This document shows, piece by piece, positions 1 through 5,262 of a DNA stretch of 5,262 nt (position 1 is the first letter of the stretch; the number at the start of each line of letters is the position of its first letter). This DNA comes from UBA8752 sp042095055 (GTDB lineage: Bacteria; Bacteroidota; Bacteroidia; Flavobacteriales_D; Sanyastnellaceae). The translations under genes were made by a program, and so were the position numbers. A model generated the notes under the pieces. It did not search any database. It had not been told where the DNA came from and was given only the letters and a program-made list of their open reading frames with translations. The stretch covers positions 1-5,262 of the forward strand of contig JBELBZ010000075.1 of NCBI GenBank assembly GCA_042095055.1, in the 5' to 3' direction.

Positions 1-3000
1 TGCGCGACCTCCCGCAGAGCCTCGGAAACTGGGACTACTCCAACGGAAATGACGGTGGCGCTTACGCCATCAACAACATCAAATACGTCGGCTCGGGAGA
101 CTTCTTCGACATCAAGCCGAGCAAGTCCACCAGCGGCTTCGAGCACATCTTCGAACCCGCCCAGCGCACCACCATCATCGGTGATGTCCTGCTGTTCTCA
201 GAAGACCAGGACTTCACCGACAAGAGTGCCTTTGATGTTCATGTGGATGTCGTCTACCTGAACATAGAAAGTGACCAACTCGATTACAGTGGAACGGGAG
301 ACCCCACACCCTCAAATTGTCCCGTGAAAGGGGTCCAATTTGAAGTAGACGGCAGCATCATCAACGGTGTTGACAACGAACCCATTGAAACGGACGCCTT
401 TGGAAAGGCCATGCTGACGATGTCACGTGGATACCACAATATCAAGCCCATCCTTACCCACATCGATGAGGGAAGTACCGAAGATGACCATGCTTTCAAT
501 GTCCCCCCGAGCGGCAAGCAAGTATTCATATCCGGCCCAGTCCTCAGAGAAACAGACGGTTCGGCAAAAACTGAATTCACTTTTGTGGACAAAACGACAA
601 GGACGGCCATCGGCCGCGTCCTCGCTGGCAATTCAATGGCCTCCAAACCATGGAATGAGAGCCAGAACAACCTCGGTTTGACGAGCTTCACCTTGACGCC
701 GATCGAACCTGTCGAAGGCGCAAATACGTACACGCAGAATGCAACGTGCCAGGCGGTGAAAATCACCACGGACACCCTGGGGCAGTACGAAGTCAAACTC
801 CTGCCGAAGCATTACCGCATTTCCATCCCCTCCGACACCAGCACCTCAGTCTCGGCGTTGGCACCCGAGATGTTTGATCACCTCGGAGGGTTCCAGAATT
901 TCGGAGTGGAAGGCTGGCAATTGGCAATGCCTGCACATGACGCCAACAATGGTGGACATCCATGGGTGGCTGCTTTCAATGCGTTCATCCGGGCGGATCA
1001 GGGTGGAACATACAACCCCCAACAGGCAGACTACCAAATCTGGGACATGACCGCGAAGACACCTTGGTCACAATCGACGCAATACCCAGAATTCAGTGAT
1101 GTTTCAGACACAGAGGCCATGCCGTTTGACAACCTGAATTCAACTTCGGACGATGTCTACGCCCGTGTTGACATGGTATATGACCCGAGGGTGGAACTCA
1201 ATGTATCCCAGAAAACTGCCGCCATCAACAGCGACTCCGAAGGCTCCTCCACCAAGGATTGTGACTACACCGCAGAACAGATGAGACTGCCTGCTCTGTC
1301 CAATACGTTCCTAGGAGAAATTGACCTGTTCGCAAGCGATGCAGAGGGCGACTACCGCTCTCCCCTTGATGCGTTCTTGGCGACGTATGCAGGGTCCTTC
1401 AATGACGAAATCGTTGACGTCAATGACTCTGTATTCCCCTTCCCCGCTGGACTGCCCATTGTGTACGAGTCGGAAATGTACTGCTTGGACCTCTCCGCAG
1501 GCCAGCATCAAAAAGTGGAGCTCCTGAACGAATTGGGTGAAGTCTACTACTCTTTTGAAGACACCATCAAAGTCTTTGGCTCGGCCTACAAATTTTCCAT
1601 CACCAACACACTCAATTCGGGTTCGAATCAGAGCACACTCAACCTGGACTCTGCATCAACCGGCTATAGCTTCATAGCCAGACAACCCACTGAGGACAAC
1701 AGTGAAGGGGTCAGTATTCCCAAGGGCAACTTGAACATCAACCTCCTCAAGGATGGGGTGGTGGTCGATCACTGGTATCCCTTCAAACATCTGATTCCGC
1801 TGACACAGGACACCAAGGACATCCCCGGCGTCCTTTATGACATGAACAACCCGGAAACATCCCTCTTCCATCATGGAAGGTTCGACGCCATCATCCTTGG
1901 AGAGTATGTCGCCACCAATCCTGTCCCGGTATCCTCTGACCCCACCCTCGACTTCATTCTCCGTGACCCCCCTGGAGACCAGTCATTCTGTCGAATGGAG
2001 CAAGGATCAACCATGGGCTTCACCAAGTCTGTCTCCAACGGAGATCAGGACGCTTTGAACCGCTCAAAGGACATCTCAGCGACAGCTTCTATGAGCGTAG
2101 GAGGCTCTCTGCTCATCGCTCCAATGGGCGTCGGTATATCTACCAGCAGCGAAGTGGATGCATCCATTGGCGGAAGCGTCGCGCAAGAGGAGAGCTATTC
2201 AAGAAACAAGACCAATGCGGTGAAAATCGAGGAGAGCATGACCGTCACTACGGAAATCTCAACCTCTGACTTGGCCCAAGAACACCTATACCTCGATGAA
2301 GACGGGACCATTCTGTCCACGCATCAGGATCTGTTTTTCGGCTCTGTGCGGAACACTGCAATTTCAGTCCACCGTCGAATTGGTCCCATCCGAACCGCTG
2401 AGCTCTACACCGACGGTATCGATGGACAAATCGCTCAAGATTTGGGCGCGGAGGATTACTCGGTCAAAGGCACACAGGGCATCATCCAATCCTGGGAAGA
2501 AGGGGGCACCAAACCCAATCTGATCCCCATGTTCAAGACCGACAATCAAGGTGAAATGACGCTCAGTCTTGCACCCCATCTTTTGGCTTGGAGAACGGAA
2601 ACAAAGACCTCAGATTTGCCTGCCAGCCAGTTCCTGAAAACGGAATTCACCATCAAAACGCAAGACATTGCCTTGTTGGAAGCGTCGAGGGATGCTTATT
2701 TCGAAGCACATCCCGAGTTTTATCAATGGCCGGATGGCACACCATCCAACCAGAACTGGCCCCATGCAGCCTTCCCTAAGGGAATGAGACTGGCCAACAA
2801 CGACGACCACCGTTGGTCGATTTTCCACCAGGGATGGCTCGACGAAGTCCATACGGCTACGGCCAACAGTTCAGAGCAGGTTCCCGCCGGACCAAGCACG
2901 ATTAACAGAGCCTATCAGGTTCCCAACCCCGACATCGCTGGGGCAGGCTTGAGCCTGGACGATTTCGCTGATTATTATGACAGCCCTTCAGACCCGGCTG

Positions 3001-5262
3001 CCGTGTTAATTTCAGACGTATTGTCCGGTGACGACCGCAAAGGACCAGGTTACATTTTCCTAGGCCATGCCACTCAGCTGGATTTGGACTCCGTGCGCTA
3101 TTTCAACAATCAAATCGCCTCCTGGAGTCGGATGCTCGCCGAAAATGAATTTGAAAAGATCAACGCAAGACGCTACATCTTCGATAACCTCGATCAGTTC
3201 GACGACCCCTCCGAGCTGTCCAATTGGATGGAGGATCTCGAGTCTTCCAACAGCACCGTTTCCAATTTCAACCTCGACGATTTTGGTTATTCCGCGAGCG
3301 ACTTGGATGCCATAGATGTCTCCATGAATTCGGAGGCCTCAATTTGGGATGACGCAGACTTCGAACCCTTCTTTATCAGCTTCAGCGGAGGAGGGGCCAG
3401 TTACACTTCCACCGTAACCAAGCAGAGCATAAAAGAGCAAACGAGAACAAGAACGCTCAGCTCAAACTCAGGCGGGTCCTTGGGCATCGAAGCTGGTTTG
3501 AATGACGAGGTCGGCTTTGAAACCGGTTTTGGAGACATGAGCACCCTGACTGAAACTAGAAGCCAAAGCCAGAACAGTGCGACTTCCCTGACTTATTCCT
3601 ACACCCTTTCGGACGAGGAAGAAACGAACATGTTCCTGGTAGCCGTCATTCCCGGACGTGGATTGAATGGACCCATTTTCTTGAATCTGGGTGCCATCAC
3701 GTCTTGTCCCTATGTCGCTGAGGACGAAGCAGAATTCAATGAATGGTACCCTGCTTTGATCCCGGGCCTGAGCAACATCAACCCCACGATGTTGGATTGC
3801 GAGAGTGGCACCGTCCAGACACCGACTTGGGCCAACAGCATAGATCCGAACGCACTCGTTCTGGAGCAATCCACCGGACAGGTGTGGACGCACATGAACC
3901 CTGGGATCAGCTTCAGTTATGATGGGTTGGGGTCAGATGCAGTCGCATTGCAGGCTACCGTAGCGATGAGCGCCGCCATGGCCGCCACCGCAGGTTTGGC
4001 CGCGGGCAGCGGCAATGTTGGAGGCGCCGTGCTCGCGGGTGTGGTTGTTGGAGCCGGCTTGGGCATGTTCGCCGCAGACCTCGTCAAGACGACCATCTGG
4101 AGAAATGCTGTCGCATCCGAATATGGAACCACTTTTGAATCCACTGGCTACAACACTGCGAGCTTGGTCGCCATTGAGCAGGCCACGAATCAGACTGAAA
4201 TTTTCCTCGCCCCAGGGATGTGCGCGGACATTTTTGACCCTGAAAAGACATGGATGGTACAACCCTCAACTGTCCCGGCCCAAGCCCCAGAATTGTCTGT
4301 TTCGTATACCAACCCCGTTACGGGCGAAGTCATCTCAGAAGCCCAGTCCATAAGGGGAGAAGACGGCGAATTGTCACCCGCTTTGTCGGCTACGGCATTC
4401 ATGGACGAACCCATCGGCATGACCTTGCATCTGAGGCACAATCCATCCAATCCCATCGGGGTGGCCACCTGGTACGATGTCTATGCAGATGTATTGTCCA
4501 ATCAACTGGGCGCATTGGTCTCACTGGGAGGTATTGAACAAACGGCGGCAGAATTGGTCCTTCACCCGAGTTGGTCACCACAAGCCCCATTGGGCGGCGC
4601 TTATGATGTCCCCTTGGTGCTGCAGCACGCTGGCATCGATGAACCGCAGTTCAATTCTGGTTCGTTGACCATCATTCAACAAGCCGTGTGCGACCGAAAC
4701 ATGAGCGACGAAATCAAGGTCCAATTGAATTTTGAACCGGCATGCAGCGACATTGACCTGACACAACCGCTCGAAAACTGGACCGCCAACCTGGAGACCA
4801 TTACGAACGGCCCGACGGAATTGCCAAGCGATGTGGATGTTGCCGTTGATGTCGAACAGCAACACTTCAAGAATTGGCTCATCGACTTCAACCCCAATTT
4901 AGGAGAAGGCCCTGTGGTCGTGGAGTACAGGTTGGGAAGTGGTTCCGTCTGGGCCCCCATCAGCAATTCCAACGCCTTCGATACAGACAGCGAGGTGCTC
5001 TTGAATTCGGACAGCACCTTGAGCGATTTCAACTTCCAGTGGTCTCCCATCGATGCATCTTCTCTGTGCAATCCATTGACCAATGCAGATGGCACATCCT
5101 GCCTGGGTTATGAAGGCGAAGTATTGTTGAGGGCGCGCAGCATCTGCCGCAATCCATTTGCATTGCCAAAGACGTCGAACATCGTCAGCGGATATGTTGA
5201 TTTCGTAAGGCCTGAGTTGTTTGGCAGCGTGCTTCCGTCCGACGGATTCCTGGAGCCTGGAG
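1..5262 (+). CDS. Internal fragment of a giant secreted multidomain protein (both ends outside window; codon_start 3)
   Basis: I do not recognise a named gene. Reading from base 3 gives 1753 sense codons without a stop, and neither the start nor the stop codon is present, so in-frame ATGs here are internal methionines. Without selection such a stop-free run would be expected only about once in 10^36 trials with uniform codons. The product is acidic and rich in Asp, Asn, Ser and Thr, with only about 13 Cys, typical of an extracellular beta-rich protein. Modules in order: Ig/carboxypeptidase-regulatory-like repeats (1-273), DPPGD module (650-780), FSGGG module (1127-1237), uncharged Ala/Gly segment (1313-1358), beta-sandwich-like C-terminal part (1563-1753). 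No catalytic signature, signal peptide or type IX secretion tail is visible, but the ends that would carry the last two are missing. Motif order recalls very long LamG/Ig-like proteins of marine Bacteroidota; this is recollection. Adhesion or a surface structural role is inferred only. Codon use (many TTG, GAC, ACC) looks even throughout, with no frameshift. Confidence 0.93.
3..821 (+). other. Tandem Ig-like / carboxypeptidase-regulatory-like beta repeats (residues 1-273)
   Basis: Several short beta-sandwich-type units appear to follow one another. The first carries G-S-G-D-F-F-D-I-K-P (residues 30-39) and passes through the linker F-T-D-K-S-A-F (71-77) into the next. The second opens with C-P-V-K-G-V-Q-F-E-V-D-G (106-117), followed by T-D-A-F-G-K-A (130-136), the 'T-D-x-x-G-x-a/f' turn typical of carboxypeptidase-regulatory-like and related surface repeats. 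A third starts at F-V-D-K-T-T (194-199) with G-R-V-L-A-G (204-209) and closes with T-D-T-L-G-Q-Y-E-V-K-L-L-P (256-268). Such domains usually act as rigid extracellular spacers. The assignment rests on these turn motifs and the predicted strand pattern, not on a profile match; unit boundaries are approximate. Confidence 0.6.
870..1949 (+). other. Unassigned extracellular region between repeat block and DPPGD module (residues 290-649)
   Basis: No family recognised. The stretch is rich in aromatic residues, Asp and Asn, and alternates in a way that suggests more beta-sandwich units. Around residues 483-534 there is a run of likely strands (V-Y-E-S-E-M-Y-C-L-D-L near 487-497, then V-Y-Y-S-F-E-D near 511-517) followed by Y-K-F-S-I-T-N (529-535), which looks like one Ig-like unit ending and another beginning. 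Two isolated cysteines lie at 420 and 494. Nothing suggests an enzyme active site. The region leads directly into the D-P-P-G-D motif without a low-complexity linker. Confidence 0.4.
1950..2342 (+). other. DPPGD-motif module with Ser/Thr/Gly-rich beta-strand pair (residues 650-780)
   Basis: The module opens with D-F-I-L-R-D-P-P-G-D (residues 650-659), then F-C-R-M-E-Q-G-S-T (662-670). From 670 to 756 the sequence is dominated by alternating small or polar and hydrophobic residues, with a Gly-rich turn region beginning G-G-S-L-L-I-A-P-M-G-V-G-I-S (700-713) and Ser/Thr-rich arms on both sides, as expected for long amphipathic beta strands. It ends with D-L-F-F-G-S (776-781). I recall similar 'RDPPG' segments in giant secreted bacterial proteins of unknown function; that memory is unchecked. 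The function is unknown. A structural stalk or a membrane-facing hairpin are both possible. Confidence 0.5.
2343..3365 (+). other. Unassigned region with helix-like segment and acidic tract (residues 781-1121)
   Basis: No domain family recognised. It follows the DPPGD module and contains a Trp/His/Asp-rich stretch around residues 900-960. A likely amphipathic helix follows, N-N-Q-I-A-S-W-S-R-M-L-A-E-N-E (1035-1049), continuing to A-R-R (1055-1057). After R1057 there is no Lys or Arg until K1140, while Asp and Glu are frequent. The helix and acidic stretch sit immediately before the F-S-G-G-G module, so they may be the entry linker of that module. Because this region lies between the two strand-pair modules, it may be an inserted domain separating them; this is inference from position only. 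Confidence 0.4.
3366..3719 (+). other. FSGGG module, second Ser/Thr-rich beta-strand pair ending in SCPY (residues 1122-1239)
   Basis: The module starts at I-S-F-S-G-G-G-A-S-Y (residues 1125-1134). Two Ser/Thr/Gln-rich arms (about 1135-1156 and 1178-1203) flank a Gly-rich middle beginning G-G-S-L-G-I-E-A-G-L (1157-1166), giving the look of a long beta hairpin. It closes with Y-T-L-S-D (1200-1204), a hydrophobic strand, G-P-I-F (1223-1226) and S-C-P-Y (1234-1237). The arrangement parallels residues 670-756 of the DPPGD module, including the shared G-G-S-L-x-I turn, so the two may be related copies or two halves of one fold. No function can be assigned from sequence. Confidence 0.5.
3939..4076 (+). 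other. Uncharged Ala/Gly-rich hydrophobic segment with GxxxG motifs (residues 1313-1358)
   Basis: Between D1312 and D1359 there are 46 residues without any charged side chain, mostly Ala, Gly, Val, Leu and Met. GxxxG spacings occur at 1331/1335, 1346/1350 and 1350/1354, the latter two around V-V-V and A-G-L. Polar breaks (Ser-Gly-Asn near 1336-1338) divide it into two hydrophobic stretches of roughly 18-20 residues each, so it could form a helical hairpin. Such a segment is out of character with the acidic, polar remainder of the protein. It could be membrane-inserting or a packed glycine-zipper helix pair; a buried soluble core element is the duller alternative. Confidence 0.55.
4689..5261 (+). 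other. C-terminal-side beta-sandwich-like modules, running off the window (residues 1563-1753)
   Basis: This part starts at V-C-D-R-N-M (1562-1567) and contains A-C-S-D-I-D-L (1580-1586) followed by E-N-W-T-A-N (1591-1596), then strands V-V-V-E-Y-R-L (around 1638-1645). It goes on to a section with cysteines at 1689, 1700 and 1715 that includes G-E-V-L-L-R-A-R-S-I-C (1705-1715). The last residues, R-P-E-L-F-G (1736-1741) and L-P-S-D-G-F-L-E-P-G (1744-1753), look like the start of another bacterial Ig-like domain, where 'P-x-D-G-x-L-x-P-G' commonly precedes strands of the sandwich. The protein therefore continues past the window. Domain type is inferred from motifs only. Confidence 0.5.

Noticed and set aside
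49..261. Ser/Thr-rich 70-codon + strand ORF near the window start
   Set aside because: It is an out-of-frame reading of the N-terminal repeat block; its low-complexity Ser/Thr composition is an artefact of frame shift.
284..796. 170-codon ORF on the minus strand
   Set aside because: It lies wholly antisense to the continuous frame. Its translation shows no domain-like pattern, and it is explained by the stop-poor complement of the real coding sequence.
2289..2306. L-D-E-D-G-T segment resembling a calcium-binding loop
   Set aside because: Only part of a D-x-D-x-D-G loop is present, with no flanking helices or repeat, so an EF-hand or dockerin site is not supported.
3468..3893. 141-codon minus-strand ORF
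   Set aside because: It is antisense to the F-S-G-G-G module and what follows, and overlaps another minus-strand frame. It has no recognisable protein features.
4015..4353. 112-codon + strand ORF in a different frame
   Set aside because: It overlaps the main frame completely and its Pro/Ser/Arg-rich translation is typical of an out-of-frame reading.
4676..5095. 139-codon minus-strand ORF, overlapped by other minus- and plus-strand ORFs
   Set aside because: Several mutually overlapping frames cannot all be genes; all are shadows of the long + strand frame.
1..5262. CRISPR arrays, tRNA/rRNA genes, insertion sequences, promoters, terminators
   Set aside because: No direct nucleotide repeats with spacers, terminal inverted repeats, or noncoding gaps were seen; the entire window is occupied by one reading frame.

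Overview
The window is a single open reading frame on the + strand. Reading from base 3 (codons starting at 3, 6, 9 and so on), I found no stop codon up to the last complete codon at 5259-5261. That gives 1753 consecutive sense codons with neither the gene's start nor its stop inside the window. All other reading frames are broken into short pieces. The window is therefore an internal slice of one very large gene, with no intergenic DNA, promoter, RNA gene or mobile element visible.

The protein looks secreted and multidomain, built largely of beta-rich modules. It is acidic, rich in Asp, Asn, Ser and Thr, and poor in Cys (I counted 13 in 1753 residues). From N- to C-terminal side (residue = base position / 3): tandem Ig-like or carboxypeptidase-regulatory-like repeats (about residues 1-273); an unassigned region (about 290-649); a module opened by a D-P-P-G-D motif and followed by a Ser/Thr/Gly-rich strand pair (650-780); a long unassigned region containing a helix-like segment and a strongly acidic tract (781-1126); a second strand-pair module opened by F-S-G-G-G and closed by S-C-P-Y (1127-1237); a 46-residue uncharged Ala/Gly-rich segment (1313-1358); and C-terminal beta-sandwich-like modules that run off the window edge (about 1563-1753).

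The organism cannot be fixed from this slice. Roughly half G+C, an acidic protein and this type of giant repeat-built surface or secreted protein would fit a marine Bacteroidota bacterium. The motif order also resembles very large LamG/Ig-like proteins I remember from that group. That is recollection and inference, not a search result. No catalytic site is recognisable; adhesion or a surface structural role is the most economical guess. I see no multi-gene system here. The interest lies in the architecture of this one protein, especially the two related strand-pair modules and the hydrophobic segment after the second.
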